DNA of 6,170 bases from an uncultured Chromatiaceae bacterium (GTDB lineage Bacteria > Pseudomonadota > Gammaproteobacteria > Enterobacterales > Alteromonadaceae): NCBI GenBank assembly GCA_946481195.1, contig CAMLNG010000239.1, positions 1 through 6,170 on the forward strand, read 5' to 3'. The translations under genes and the position numbers were made by a program. Position 1 is the stretch's first letter. Each line of letters opens with the position of its first letter. This document shows positions 6,117 to 6,170 of this stretch, piece after piece. Under the pieces are notes generated by a model. That model ran no database searches, had not been told where the DNA came from, and saw nothing but the letters and a program-made list of their open reading frames with translations.

Positions 6117-6170
6117 TTGAATTAGTCAGCCGACATTCTCCTGTTTAATGCAGCAAAATCAGCACAGTAC

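Overview
This window looks like a stretch of chromosome from a gammaproteobacterium. The genes are compact, base composition is moderate (a little over half G+C by eye), there is an ElaA protein of the enterobacterial type, and there is a Tat-exported PhoX phosphatase behind a textbook PhoB-type promoter. An Alteromonadales/Chromatiales-type host such as Rheinheimera is a guess from general flavour only; no marker here fixes the genus. I see no mobile element, CRISPR array, tRNA or rRNA.

Layout, left to right. 31-1098 (+) encodes an FMN-dependent ene-reductase of the Old Yellow Enzyme/NemA family, followed by a perfect-stem hairpin. 1255-1950 (+) encodes a prolyl-4-hydroxylase-like 2-oxoglutarate/Fe(II) oxygenase. 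It converges on elaA (1979-2437, -), a GNAT acetyltransferase, with only 28 bases between the two stops and a GC-rich hairpin there. 2438-2672 is a divergent control region: an elaA promoter on the minus strand, and on the plus strand six PHO half-sites at exactly 11-base intervals, ending 10 bases before a good -10 box. 2673-4688 (+) encodes PhoX, a large Tat-exported alkaline phosphatase with a possible lipobox, closed by a strong intrinsic terminator. 4878-6116 (+) encodes a membrane-anchored or secreted alpha/beta hydrolase that lacks an ATG start. The last 54 bases (6117-6170) hold nothing I can support.

How the genes fit together. Only PhoX and its control region form a clear functional unit: a phosphate-starvation phosphatase with its own PhoB-dependent promoter and terminator. 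The other genes look like single-gene transcription units of general metabolism. The ene-reductase and oxygenase share a strand but are separated by a terminator-like hairpin. The hydrolase follows the phoX terminator and has its own TATAAT box, so there is no evidence that it belongs to the Pho unit. The most notable signal in the window is the extended PHO-box array; I found no sign of a wholly new system.
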